A stretch of 64,000 bases of DNA. It comes from Alitta virens (taxonomy: Eukaryota > Annelida > Polychaeta > Phyllodocida > Nereididae). The position numbers and the translations under genes are program-made. The stretch lies in the NCBI GenBank assembly GCA_932294295.1, contig OW028576.1, positions 26,543,227 through 26,607,226 on the forward strand, read 5' to 3'. This document shows positions 37,240 to 49,096 of the stretch, piece after piece (position 1 is the stretch's first letter; each line of letters starts with the position of its first letter). The notes beneath the pieces were generated by a model that did no database searches, was not told the origin of the DNA, and worked only from the letters and a program-made list of their open reading frames with translations.

Positions 37240-37960
37240 TAATTTTGGATGGAGACAATTCAGAGAGGTACAGATAGATAGTTAGATAGACATACAGATG
37301 GACAGATAGATAGACAGACAGACACACAGATAGACAGCTAGACAGATAAATAGACAGATATTTAGGCTGATAAATAGATAGATAAAAATATAGATATATA
37401 GATAGATAGATAGACAGATACACAGATAGATAGAGACAGATATACAGAGATAGATAGATAGACAGATAGATAAATAGACAGATAGATAATTACATAGATA
37501 ACTAGATAGATAATTAGATAGATCGACATAGGGTGATAGATGGTAAGATAATAAGATAGATAGATAGATAGATGGATAGATAATTAGATAGATAGATAGA
37601 TAGATAGACAGGCAGATAGATAAATAATAAGATAGACAGATAGATAGACATTTCTAAATAGATAGACAGACAGACAGATAGACAGTAAATAAATAGATAG
37701 ACAGATAGATAGATAACAAGATAGACAGATAAATAGACAGACAGATAGACAGAAATATTGATAATAAGACATATATAGATAGATAGACATAATTAGATAG
37801 ATAGACAGATAGATAGATAGACACATAGACATATAGAGAGATAGATTAGAAGAATAATGTGATCTTAACAGTGAGGTGGTCTTTTGTAACAGTGATAGTG
37901 AGGTGTTATAGTGAAGCGGTCTTAAAGTGGTGTTTTTGGTATATTCCCGTGGAGGGGGGG
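37240..37960. repeat. (TAGA)n microsatellite and inverted GGTGGTC repeats
   Basis: About 600 bp of tagatagacagat-type units is followed at 37,860-37,930 by cagtgaggtggtctt-type repeats. This is the inverted counterpart of 34,770-35,185. Open frames here are repeat artefacts. Confidence 0.95.
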
Positions 37961-38064
37961 GGGGCACTTATGACTAGATTCCAGTTTCGGTTTAGCTAAT
38001 ACAGTGTACATACTGAGGTTAAATATGATCAATCAATCAGTAAATCAGTCCAGCAATCCATCCA

Positions 38065-38327
38065 CCCATTTATCTATCTATCTATCTTTCTTTCTTATTT
38101 CTATCTTTTTTTCTTTCTTATTAATTTCTATCTTTCTACTTTTCGTTTTTTCTTTCTTTCATTCTATCTTTAAATCTATCTTTCTTTATATCTTTCTTTT
38201 TCTTTCTTTCTTTCTATCTTTCTTTCTATTTTTCTATCTTTGATCTTTCTTTCTTACCTTGTTTCTATCTTTCTTTCTTTCTTACCTTGTTACCATCTTT
38301 CTTTCCATCTTTCTTTCTATCTTCCTC

Positions 38328-38359
<32 letters not shown>

Positions 38360-38840
38360 TTCCATCTTTCTTTCTTTCTAACTTTCTTTCTATCTTTCTA
38401 TCTTTGATCTTTCTTTCTTACCTTGTTTCTATCTTTCTTTCTTTCTTACCTTGTTTCCATCTTTCTTTCCATCTTTCTTTCTATCTTCCTCTCTTTCTTT
38501 CTTTCTTTCTTTTCCATCTTTCTTTCTTTCTAACTTTCTATCTTTGATCTTTCTTTCTTACCTTGTTTCTAACTTTCTTTCTTTCTTACCTTGTTTCCAT
38601 CTTTCTTTCCATCTTTCTTTCTATCTTCCTCTCTTTCTTTCTTTCTTTCTTTCTTTCTTTTCCATCTTTCTTTCTTTCTAACTTTCTATCTTTCTATCTT
38701 TGATCTTTCTTTCTTACCTTGTTTCTATCTTTCTTTCTTTCTTACCTTGTTTCCATCTTTCTTTCCATCTTTCTTTCTATCTTCCTCTCTTTCTTTCTTT
38801 CTTTCTTTCTTTCTGTCTTTCTTTCTATCTTTTTTATTTT
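38065..38840. repeat. (TTTC)n array with about 150-bp higher-order units
   Basis: tttc and tatc units are organised into longer repeats beginning near 38,240, 38,400, 38,545 and 38,698. Each contains tttgatctttctttcttacc and ttgtttccatctttc. The overlapping Ser/Phe/Leu-rich open frames are not genes. Confidence 0.95.
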
Positions 38841-39126
38841 ATTTTCCTTTTCTGTAATACGTTTTTACCCTTCACACCAACTTGTACATTATTAATATGC
38901 ATTATAATTATTATTACTAATTTACATTTTATATAATCTTTTTCAGTGAACATTGTTTAAAATAAAATGAAGTTCCTTAAATTGTGACAGATATCTAGCA
39001 AACAAGCTTAAACAGCCATTTAATTGTGAACTTTATTATTCAGACAAGGAACTGAGTTGATGAGGCTAACTTATCAAAGGAGATGGATATCATCATAATG
39101 TACGTTGCTATCTGAATATAGTAGAC

Positions 39127-39130
39127 ACCG
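39127..39130 (+). repeat. Left 4-bp target duplication of the nested LTR element
   Basis: ACCG here is repeated at 43552-43555, directly after the right LTR. Confidence 0.85.
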
Positions 39131-39958
39131 TGTAAAAAGCACTAGGCTTTTTGACCCCTGGTTTGAAATGATGAACAACAATTAAGGTTAAGTTTATAAT
39201 TGAATTAATGAGTTAACTATAATAAATATGAATTATATAATGTTTGGACAGGTTATATTACACTGGATATGAGTTGATATATTTGTGTATGTATGAAATG
39301 TTCATGAAATGTGGAATTTGTGGAATTCAGTAAAATTCAGTCTAATTTAAATATACATTAAACAATGGTTGTCTGGCAAGCTTTGCTACTGCACTCCAAG
39401 GGGGTGAACAGGTGGGTGCTAGTACAATGGGGGTAAAATACAATAGGAGTAGATACAATAGGAGCTAAGATGAAGGGCACTCAGGCAAGGAGGTTGAGAT
39501 GAGCAATGCTCATCAGGGTACAAATAGGAGGTAGTATTTGGAATAAGGTATTGTGATTGGGGATGAATTCTGGACTCATTACCCCTGGAATGCACAGCCA
39601 AGCTACCAGAGGAATTAATTAGGAGGGGAAAGTCCACTGCTGGGAAGAGCTGGCCAGCATGGGCAGAAGGACACAGCTCTTGTGATTGGTTAAGCCCAAG
39701 GGGCAAAGGTAATGATGTACAGCATGAAAGGTACTGATTGGTTGTAGGCCTGGTGGCCTGTGTGAGGTTCCATAAAAACAATAAACTGAGGAATCCCAAG
39801 ACACTTTTTACCTAGTAGAAGTTTACTGGTCAAGACACCAAGCTCTGACTTTGACTTGTTTACTTTTATACTTCATCATGGAATTAAGAGACAACTTTGG
39901 AATATGGTGAGATGGTCATAAGTTCTTTTGAGTCAACTTGTGACCCCCAAATCTTACA
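39131..39958 (+). repeat. 5' LTR
   Basis: 828 bp, TGTAAAAAGC...CTTACA. A plausible core lies near its 3' part (ccataaaaac, then AATAAA at about 39,780). The minus-strand open frame at 39419-39799 occurs in both LTRs and has no known domain. Confidence 0.95.
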
Positions 39959-39959
39959 T

Positions 39960-39977
39960 TGGTGACCCCGACGTGAT
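39960..39977 (+). promoter_or_regulatory. Primer-binding site, tRNA-Trp type
   Basis: TGGTGACCCCGACGTGAT lies one base after the 5' LTR. It starts with TGG, complementary to the CCA end of a tRNA. From general knowledge, this 18-mer is the tRNA-Trp primer-binding site used by avian alpharetroviruses; an invertebrate tRNA-Trp with the same 3' end would serve here. Confidence 0.85.
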
Positions 39978-40028
39978 CTGTCTGGAATAGAGAAACCAAG
40001 TATTGGAATGGAACACTAATTTGGAACA

Positions 40029-40121
40029 ATGGAATTATTGAAAAAGCAGCTGGCACATGGACTACTTATCATGAGTGCTGAAGAGCTGAAATCATGGCTA
40101 TTAAGACAAAGGAACCTTTAA
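40029..40121 (+). pseudogene. Residual Gag start in the LTR element
   Basis: A 30-codon frame begins MELLKKQLAHGLL and ends SWLLRQRNL before TAA. The amphipathic, Leu/Lys/Glu-rich start just downstream of the primer-binding site is typical of Gag N-termini. The frame then breaks up, so the rest of gag is degraded or deleted. Confidence 0.4.
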
Positions 40122-42723
40122 CTCTCATGAGCAAATTTAATAGGTGCTTACTCTGATAGGACAAACTAGTTTAGAGGACTTACTAAACATCAGAGCTGCT
40201 TCGCACCAGCATCAAGCCAGCAGTCATCAGGAGCTGAAGGATCTGGCGGGGCCCAGGAAAGCATGATGCAGGACAATGGTAATGGAAACAAGTGGGACAT
40301 CTTGGAGGCCAGAAAGAAGAGATGCAATCCTTAAACAGAAGCCACTCTGGTCACAGCAGAAGTCAAGAAACACCTGTGGGACGCCACAGTAGGATTGTCT
40401 TCTACTTGATCAGCTTAGGACTGTTATTTTACTCTGGAAAGGCCCCAACTTGAAGATATGGCTGTTCAATTGTGCCTATGGTGCAGGAGTGCAAGTCGAA
40501 TCAAGTCACCAACTTTTAACCACCTGGAGAACAGCAACAGGGAATTGAATTGAAAAGAAAATTGTATTAAGTCCTGTCTTTAAAAGTTAATCATGCTGTG
40601 TGTATAGCTAGTTAAGTATATAAAATAATGTAATTAATTGTACAAGTGTTTTAGGTAATGTCTGCAAAGTGCAGTTGGAGTAACTGGTGCACACATGCTG
40701 TATTTGAAATGTCAATACATGTGAAATTGTGTTATTAGGTTAATTGATAACCTTTTGGTTGTTTTTGACAGACATGAGCCCACCACTCTTTGGCCTCTCT
40801 CCATTGCAGAGGCAGTGGCCATGTACTGGTTTGGTATTTCATGGTTTAAATGGACACTATATAATGTCCACGGGAAGATTCTGGGCTGAATCTTTGTAGC
40901 AGGTTATGCCACTTCAATATCACCTGTAGGGTTACAAACTCAAGGCTCTGTGAGTGTCTTGGCGCACAGGCACAAACAGCTGCTTACCTAATTGCTGCTG
41001 CCTACTCTAGTCATTAAGGCTTATGTTAATTATTTGTAGTGGTAGAGAGCTAAATTGAGTAGGCAGACTTCAATTTTGGTGCAGGAAGGAAGATAGGTAT
41101 CTCTGCAGGAATGATTTGAGGTTTTTATAACATAATCTCAAGGTATACGGAAACTTGAAAGTACAACTTGGTATGAGTAAATTAAACTCATTTAGAAGGT
41201 ACATGAACAATATAGCACATCTTTGACCAAAAGATGATAGCTGTTCATTACTGGAAATTGGTATGGGCAATATGCCACAGTCTAAATTGAGCTCAGGTGG
41301 AACTCCCAAGCACTTCTTTAAAGATGATAGCTGAGGGAAAGAATTAGTCATGTTTCTCATAGTACAAATGAGAAATGTCAATTTAATTCATGCGAGGTTC
41401 TTGCCATTGTTATGGTCTGACGTGGCTCACCAGTCTGTTGCAGTCTTCCTTGGTCTTTCAGCTCAATTAAGTAGATATATTAGTATTTGCCTTTAGGGAG
41501 CTGGATGGGGTAACAGACTCTAGACCTGGTGCATGCACAACAATAGGAGACCCTCTAGCTTTGAAGGCAATTGAGCCAGAAATAGTTATGTAATAGTAAA
41601 CATAAATTTATTTTGGTTGAGGATGCATTCATGCATGATTGGACTGGCTGTCCAGGTATTTTGTGTAACCCCAGCACTCCTTAAATAGGATAACTAAAAT
41701 GCAGGATGTAAATAGTTCAATTTTGTAATTAATTAGTTAGGATGTTTATGAGTTCTTTCTTAGTAGATTTCCATTCGACTAATGTATGCAGTGTGCAATA
41801 TTTTTCTTGGTTAAGGAACAAAATACTTGGGGAAGTGTCAGAGCCACAGGCCGACTCCCTGTTCCAGCAGATCAAGATGTATTATGAACATGAATATAAA
41901 GTTGTCTCTTGGGTTTGTGTAGTTTTGTGGTAGGTAAAAATTTGTGTTGAATATATGTTCTTATTGTTTTAATTGGTAAAACTGGAAGTGTTGTGGTGTA
42001 ATGATGTGCGGTGAAGCATATCAGCTTTTCTTACCCTTTAAATGGAATAGTGTATGATGATGTGCAATGAAGCATGTCAGTACTTGTGTTAGAAGTCATT
42101 TCTATGAATGGTGTTGTGTAATGTACTGTTGTACTTATGACAATTTGATTTTATGTGCTTTACTATCATGTATCTGTGTTGTAGCTGTGTACCTTAATGT
42201 ACCTTGTCAGATTTCCTGCTCTGTCTCATAAGGTTAGTGCCTCTGGCCAACCTCAATTCAACAGGATGACATTGAAATGGTAGTTGAGGACCTGCTTGCA
42301 TCAGGTATGGACTTAATAGTAATTAATTATTTTTGTGTGTAAAATAGTGTAGAACTACAAAAAAAAAAAAAAGCAAAAAGGTGGCTACCAGAGCAATAGG
42401 TCATCATCATTTCAGGTAGTTAGTGAGATGTGCAAGACAATTGGTGATACCGATGTTGTATTGAGTCTCATACAAAATGGTTAGCTCCATGTATTTGGGA
42501 AAGATCCCTGTCAGGATTGGACAAAATACCTGGGAGGTTGTGTAGTGTACTGTGCATTGTCGTGATGAAATGGGTGTTTATGTAAAGCTATTCTGGGAGA
42601 CTTTGCAATAATTAGTATGTTTAATTGGTGTTCGATATGTATGTTTCATTGGTGTTAACATATAGGTTTGATTGGAATAGTTTTAATGATGCACATCTCA
42701 CTAACATTTATGGGAGGGAGTAG

Positions 42724-43551
42724 TGTAAAAAGCACTAGGCTTTTTGACCCCTGGTTTGAAATGATGAACAACAATTAAGGTTAAGTTTATAATTGAATTA
42801 ATGAGTTAACTATAATAAATATGAATTATATAATGTTTGGACAGGTTATATTACACTGGATATGAGTTGATATATTTGTGTATGTATGAAATGTTCATGA
42901 AATGTGGAATTTGTGGAATTCAGTAAAATTCAGTCTAATTTAAATATACATTAAACAATGGTTGTCTGGCAAGCTTTGCTACTGCACTCCAAGGGGGTGA
43001 ACAGGTGGGTGCTAGTACAATGGGGGTAAAATACAATAGGAGTAGATACAATAGGAGCTAAGATGAAGGGCACTCAGGCAAGGAGGTTGAGATGAGCAAT
43101 GCTCATCAGGGTACAAAGAGGAGGTAGTATTTGGAATAAGGTATTGTGATTGGGGATGAATTCTGGACTCATTACCCCTGGAATGCACAGCCAAGCTACC
43201 AGAGGAATTAATTAGGAGGGGAAAGTCCACTGCTGGGAAGAGCTGGCCAGCATGGGCAGAAGGACACAGCTCTTGTGATTGGTTAAGCCCAAGGGGCAAA
43301 GGTAATGATGTACAGCATGAAAGGTACTGATTGGTTGTAGGCCTGGTGGCCTGTGTGAGGTTCCATAAAAACAATAAACTGAGGAATCCCAAGACACTTT
43401 TTACCTAGTAGAAGTTGACTGGTCAAGACACCAAGCTCTGACTTTGACTTGTTTACTTTTATACTTCATCATGGAATTAAGAGACAACTTTGGAATATGG
43501 TGAGATGGTCATAAGTTCTTTTGAGTCAACTTGTGACCCCCAAATCTTACA
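42724..43551 (+). repeat. 3' LTR
   Basis: 828 bp, same ends as the 5' LTR, preceded by a purine-rich tract at about 42,712-42,720. The visible differences from the 5' copy are acaaataggagg against acaaagaggagg and agtttact against agttgact. Confidence 0.95.
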
Positions 43552-43555
43552 ACCG

Positions 43556-45265
43556 GTCAAGGGGTGTCCAGCTGATAGTTGAGAGGGCAGTCAAAGAAAG
43601 GGGGGGGGGGGGTGTTAATTGGCTATCAGATAAGAGAGGAATGTCTCTGCCTGACCTCTGGGGTGAAATTGACAAACTATGACAGGCTATTAAGAGGGGT
43701 AAACTTCTATCATTACCATTCTGTCGGGAACGCTAGAAATTATAAAAACAAACTCTTACGAGCACTTTTTTCCCCTTACGATCACTTTTGATGAATAAAA
43801 TCATGAGTAAACTAGAGACACTGGTTCAACTTTTAGTGATGGTTTGGGGTCGATAGGGCAACTATAACATATTCAGAATCACGTTTAAAGGTGAAAATGA
43901 GCCTTAGTGCGTTACCACAGAAGTGTAGCTGTTGCTGCAGACCTGCCTATCATTACCAATTAAATGGTATCGCTGGAGCGCTACTATTTCGTGATAATTC
44001 ACTCGACTGCTCATACATGCTCTCACTCATCCACTGATTCATGTTTCCATTCCTATAAACACTTAATTAAGGCTGTCTCTGAGAAAACGAGGAGAGTATG
44101 AAACATGGGTTGTCTCAAATGTTTACAAAACTGGGTTGACTTGTTCATATGTTAGGTTCAGGTGATCCAATACACTCTTTTTTTAAAATCAGCAGCATGT
44201 TTAGAACTACAGAGAGATTTCCTGATCGGCCTAAGTACTAGTATTAAACTATTCTAGCATATCAAGATTAGATTTATTACTGAAATAGCATGGAACATTT
44301 CCACATATCTGCTAGGATTGCAATAACAAGGTTTTGTACATAAATCTGGATACATCCAGAAGAGGCAGACATTCTGTGTATTTCAGCATGACTGGTCAGC
44401 ATCAAAGCCTAAGCTTGTGCTTGCAGATACCTTCACTTTCTGACTGGAAGTGTTCCAGGCTAATCATCACTGATTTAGAAGTTTATGGGTTATCTTACAG
44501 ATGCTTCATTCTGAAAACTGGAGGCTCAAGTTACAATAATTTAACATGTAACCAAATGGAAGGAAATTTTCAGCTTTTTTTATGGTCAAATGCTAAAATT
44601 GGGTCAAAAATCAATTTTGGGCTAAATGACTTAGTCCATTTATTTCCTATGTATTTGAATAGTATCATGAAAATCTATTCATGTTTTGCACTAAATAGGG
44701 TCTCTGCTTGGGGTTACTCAGAGACACTCAATAGTACACTGGGCAGACAGAAAGTCACCGATGGGACCAAACAGACTGAGCCAACACTGAGCCATTATTG
44801 AACCAGACAATGGGCTACTTTGTTGGGCTGACATCTTGCCAATATTGGGCCCTTGATCCAGAGTACTTCTCAAGTATATGACAATGGTATTGGACTAATT
44901 TTAATATAATTCATGTTTCCATTCCATTGCATAATCACTTACAATACACTGAAATTACATTTGGCTGATATTGGACCAGACAATTACTTATACTTTAGCA
45001 TATATTTGACCCAAACTAACATAAGGCTGACAGTGGACCAAGATAAGCCTAACCAGACACCTCATTTGAGTATAAAATTTTCAGAAAACCAGACAGGTAG
45101 CATTGATCAACAAGTTGTGACTGACAGTTCAAACTATTGTTCACTCAACTGCATTAACCCGTTGCCATATTTTAAAAATCTGATATATCACCGTCAAAAC
45201 CCATGGAAAGATTTTCCCAATGCGAAAATGTCATTCTGTTAGTAATTATTTCTGTAGTGAGCAGG
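43556..45265. other. Spacer between LTR element and capsid cassette
   Basis: Contains a poly-G run at about 43,601-43,612. At 44,700-45,070 there are loosely repeated words such as ggaccagacaat and ggctgacat that may be very diverged tandem repeats. The open frames at 44334-44801 and 44913-45242 show no domain and I do not call them genes. Confidence 0.45.
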
Positions 45266-45269
45266 TTAA

Positions 45270-46030
45270 AAGACTGTTGCAACTTCCTCACTATTACAGG
45301 GAGAGTCACTCGACTGCATCACCTTGGCCTTGTCATCGTTGACGCCTATGAAGAGGATTTTTGATGTGACAATGCCACACTGTTAGCCATTGTATTTCCA
45401 TTGCGAGCAGGTGTGAACACATCACACATCACAAAAAGCCTCTTTGAAAAGGAATGTACAGTTCTCCAAGGATTTTGCTGGTGACTTTTGATCATTGGTT
45501 TCCACCATTCATTTTCAAAACACTGGACTCCATCCAAGACATCACTTGAAAGGTTGAAAATCTGTTGCGGTGTCCTCACTCTTGCAGGGAGCGTTACTCA
45601 ACTGCAGCAACCAACCATGTGATGACTGTAAGATATCATCGTTGAAGTCCGTGGATCAGATTTTAGATACAATGACACCACACTCTTAACCGTTGTATTT
45701 ACATTACTGAAAGTGCTCTCTCACTGCACTCAAATCAGGTTGAAAAGCTTTTGCAGTGACCTCACTCTTACCAGGAGGGTCACCTGATTGCAACGACCAG
45801 CCAGCACGATGAATCAGCAGATAAAACACTGGACTCCATCCAAGACATCACTTGAAAGGTTGGAAATCGTGATAGCAGTCTTTGTGATGTCATCATCAAA
45901 GTCTGTGGATAGGATTTTGCATGCCACAAAATTACACTGCTAAGAAAAATTATTGTGTTTCCAGTGCAAACCAGGTCCACTCTCTTTCACTGCACTCAAA
46001 GCAGTTTGAAAAGCTGTTGCAGTGACCTCC
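45270..46030. repeat. Diverged repeats directly upstream of the virus-like genes
   Basis: Three to four mosaic copies of units sharing gttgcagtgacctcac (and variants), gtatttccattg, cactggactccatccaag and aaagtctgtggat. The last copy ends within about 200 bp of the first cassette ATG. Position and repetition suggest an upstream regulatory array, but no known promoter element is visible. Confidence 0.6.
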
Positions 46031-46222
46031 AGCGGTGCGGGCCAGTCGCCCTCCTTTCGAGTGTCAGGAGAGGTACGGACAGTGCCGGCTTCTAGTGCAG
46101 GAGGAGGGCACCTCGAGGAAGGGGGGCCGCCGGTTCGCCATGGAAATACAATGACCAGCGGCTGGCCCACTCGACAAGATAGAGAGCGACATCGAGCTAG
46201 AGATCTGAGTCAGTCCGCCTCG

Positions 46223-46908
46223 ATGGCTATGGCCACTGAGACCGCATCCTCTCTTCCCTCACCTCCCTCACCTCCCTCACCTCCTTCGGCTCCTTCGGCT
46301 CCTTCGGCTCCTTCGGCTCCTTCGGCTCCTTGGCTCCTTCAGTCACTGGTCCTTGCCCCGTGGCTGAGAGTGCGAGTTCGAGTGCTACTGATAGCATTAC
46401 TCGCAAAATTGACGCTCAGTTGAGAAATGAAACCCTGCGTGACAAGGCCAGGAGCGTACTGCATCTACTGTCAACGGAGCGAGAGAGGCAAAGAGAGCCA
46501 AAGAGAGAAAGCTATTACATCGATCTGGTTCTGCACACTCAGTCGAGTGCTTTCGCAGTACCAGCTGGCCATCACAAACTGTACTGGCTCATGTTGCGAC
46601 GCGGTGTGCCTCTGAATTTAATTTCAAACGTTAAATTATGTAGAATATTACATTATATGAAGAACAAATACCGAGTAGACGAAGAAGAACAAGAAGAACA
46701 AGAAGAAGAAGACATAGAGGTGAAGAGAGGGAAGAGGGGGAAGAGGAAGAGGTTAAGCCTGGAGTCTGAGGAGCCTGAGCCTACTGCTGCCACTGCCACT
46801 GCCACTACCACTGGCACTGCACCTGGTGAAGACACCGGAGTGAAAAGAGTGGTCAGGGGAACGAATAAGAGGAGCAGGAAATCGTGGACCAAGGTCAGCG
46901 CTAAATAA
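46223..46908 (+). pseudogene. Cassette protein of unknown function, probably frameshifted
   Basis: The first gene of the cassette. ATG at 46223 opens a frame with Ser/Pro/Ala repeats (PSPPSPPSAPSAP); the conserved-looking part continues in another frame (to 46908), with the change inside the ccttcggct repeat at about 46,280-46,340. The second part has a folded-looking core (YYIDLVLHTQSSAF, HHKLYWLMLRRGVPLNL), then an acidic stretch, a basic stretch (KRGKRGKRKR) and a Thr/Ala linker, ending basic. Charged low-complexity and nuclear-localisation-like tails suggest a DNA- or capsid-associated role, but no family is recognised. Its stop lies two bases before the integrase ATG. Replication slippage in the repeat is the simplest cause of the shift. 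Confidence 0.55.
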
Positions 46909-46910
46909 GG

Positions 46911-48176
46911 ATGGGGCTCCCCCGAGATATAGACGCCTATTTATCACGTAGATTTTACAATCACAGGACCCCTGGTAGCTTCACCAGTGCATCAAAGTTG
47001 CACTCTGTCATAAAGAGCGAAGGACGCTATGACATAAGTCTGAGTAGAATTGAAGACTGGGCCCAGTCACAGGACATTGTCACTTTGCACAAGTCAGCTC
47101 GCGAAAAGCCTCGAAAGTATAGACGAGTCATAGCCCCTGGTATGAACCACTTGTGGGACTGCGATCTACTTGTGCTGACAGGTGAAAGGTTCAAGAGAGC
47201 TAATGAAGGGTTTACTTACATCATGGTAACTATAGATGTCTTCTCCAGATACTGTAGGGCCCGAGCAGTCAAAAGCAAAAGTGCCAAACACATGGAACAA
47301 GCCTTCCAGGAAATATTTAATACTACTACTACTACCACTACTACTACTACTGCTGCTGCTACTGCTACTACAGCTGCAGGTACAGGTGCAGCCACAGTGT
47401 CAGTCCCTGCATCAGACGCAGAAGGCACAGGAATGCCAAAGTTCATACGCACTGATAGGGGGACAGAATTCACAAACTCTCGTGTCAGCGATTTACTTAA
47501 AGCAAGGGGAGTGAGTAACATCTTCACTAATACAGAAACCAAAGCGAACTACGCCGAAGCGGCGATTAAAGGACTTAAAAAGAGACTGTTCCAGTACTTC
47601 CAATACACCAACAGCTACAGCTATCTGGATGAACTCCAGGATATAGTAGACTCGTACAACAGAACTATTCTGACAGTGTCAATGAGGAAATGAACAGGGA
47701 ATTTGGGACTACCAATACATCACTCAGCAAAATACGAAGGACTTAGCTCGTGCCTTCAAGAGTGCCATTTCCACAGCCAGGAACAAGAGAAGAAATCCAT
47801 ACAAATTCACACTAGGACAGAGGGTCAGAGCGTCATACCATCGCAAAGCGAATTTTTTTCGCTCCTACGACGAGCAGTTTACAGGCGAAGTATTCACCAT
47901 CAGAGCTAGGAAATTCTCAGACAGAGTAGCCATTTACTACCTCCTAGACTACCAGGGTGATGATGTTGATGGCCCTTTTTACGTAAACGAGCTGACACCT
48001 GTGAAATTTGACCCTGACGCTTTCTTTAAGGTAGAAAAAGTGATCAAGAAACGCATGAGGAGTGACGATGCTGAAGAAAGCCTGGTTAAATACCAATCCT
48101 GGCCTAGTAAATATAACCAGTGGCTACTTAGCTCTAACATCAAGACACTGAAGGCGAAGAGACAGAGAAAAAAATA
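46911..48176 (+). pseudogene. Retroviral-type integrase, Polinton class, one frameshift
   Basis: DNA integrase that would join the element ends to host DNA. The first frame (to 47693) has an N-terminal helical segment (GRYDISLSRIEDWAQSQD), then the catalytic core with Asp85 (LWDCDLL), Asp182 (RTDRGTEF) and Glu216 (NYAEAAIKG); Asp and Glu are 33 residues apart by my count. A Thr/Ala run coded by (act)n is inserted between the first and second Asp. After a frame change near 47,660-47,690 the family continues to 48176 with an SH3-like segment (TLGQRVRASYHRKANFF) and a chromodomain-like end (SWPSKYNQWL) followed by a basic tail. The overall family is that of the transposon-derived protein F54H12.3 of Caenorhabditis and Polinton integrases. 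The frameshift probably disables it. Confidence 0.88.
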
Positions 48177-48243
48177 AATAAAATAAATAAATGAAAACAA
48201 AGCAAAGGCCTTTGGAGGGGATCTTAACTAGAAAGGAACCAAA

Positions 48244-49095
48244 ATGTATCTTTATCTGGCTAGTGACTTGACACCAGAAATAAACCCTAGAAACACAGCA
48301 GGGAAGTTTACTGTACAGCTGCCCGAGTCATTTACGAGACCCTCAAGAGCTGAACCGAGGGGGCGGTGTTACTTGGGGCTGATCGAGATAGCCATGCCGC
48401 CAGTGGGTGCAGGTGCCAACAAATGGGATGTCGTCTATGTAACATGCCCTCATGTAGAGGGAGTTGCGATGGGTGTCACCTACAGGCCGGTGCTCAGGTC
48501 CATAGCTCTGGGAGAAATAAGACGGCACAACTACACAAGTTTCACTTCAGTACTCTACACGCCCCTGAGAGTGAAGGACGTGAGACATATTTCCATTGAA
48601 CTGAGAGACTCGAGCTGGAACCTGCTACCAGAGCTCGCCGAAGAAACTAGACATTCCACCAAGTGTACTCTGGAACTAATATGGAGGCGAGATACAAATC
48701 CCTATCAGCAATGGATGCAGCACCCTGGATAGAGCATTTTAAAAAAAACTGCTGGTCACACGAGCATACTGTCGTCGCAGCCGAGGCCTGTAGTGATCAA
48801 AAAGCCTCGTAGCAGCAGCGACGCCCATGGAGAGAAAGCCAATGTCAGTTTACCCCTTACCATTGTGTCTCCAGTAGGTCAGTCTAACGAAATGGCCTAG
48901 GCTGATTTACGCATGGAAAGCGATAAAAGGGTAGGGGCTGGCTCAGCTGGCTCAGTCGGCAGCTCAGCTACGTCAGGGACACAGAGATCCAGGAAGAGAA
49001 AGCAACCTCCTCACACTCCTCAGAGCAGAGTGACTAGCGGTGCTCCAAAGAATAAGAAGACAAAAATCACTAGGATCAAGGACATTTTCAGTTAA
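48244..49095 (+). CDS. Putative minor capsid protein with basic tail, two in-frame TAG
   Basis: The frame 48244-48732 (162 residues) starts MYLYLASDLTPEINPRNTAG and continues TVQLPESFTRP and YLGLIEIAMPP. This is beta-rich and like proteins encoded next to Polinton-type capsid genes, so I infer a penton-like minor capsid role. The same frame runs on past TAG (48730-48732) and TAG (48898-48900) to a Ser/Lys/Arg-rich end (KKPRSSSD, then RSRKRKQPP and KNKKTKITRI) at 49095. The tail could bind DNA. Either two C-to-T changes of Gln codons broke one 280-odd residue gene, or the basic part (ATG 48913) is a separate small gene, or the stops are read through. The stop at 49093-49095 lies one base before the capsid ATG. 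Confidence 0.6.
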
Positions 49096-49096
49096 C

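Larger units (their letters stand above)
39131..43551 (+). mobile_element. Nested non-autonomous LTR retrotransposon (4.4 kb)
   Basis: Two direct 828-bp repeats (39131-39958 and 42724-43551), starting TG and ending CA, flank a 2.77-kb interior. The element has a 4-bp target duplication (ACCG), a tRNA primer-binding site right after the left repeat, and a purine tract (gggagggag) just before the right repeat. I found only two differences between the repeats, so insertion is recent. The interior has no protease, reverse transcriptase or integrase, only a 30-codon Gag-like start, so the element must move with enzymes from a relative. Confidence 0.95.

Noticed and set aside
37220..37967. Minus-strand open frames rich in Tyr, Leu and Ser.
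   Set aside because: They are translations of the (TAGA)n microsatellite.
38004..38936. Several plus-strand open frames of 76-88 codons rich in Phe, Leu and Ser.
   Set aside because: They are translations of (TTTC)n repeats in overlapping frames.
39419..39799. A 126-codon minus-strand frame, repeated at 43012-43392.
   Set aside because: Its duplication simply follows the LTR duplication, it has no known domain, and it is antisense to the element.
44334..45242. Two plus-strand frames of 155 and 109 codons.
   Set aside because: No domain, unremarkable composition, and the second overlaps loosely repeated words.
46653..47542. Minus-strand frames across the first cassette gene and the integrase.
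   Set aside because: They are shadows rich in Ser, Val and Ala produced by the low-complexity plus-strand coding sequence.
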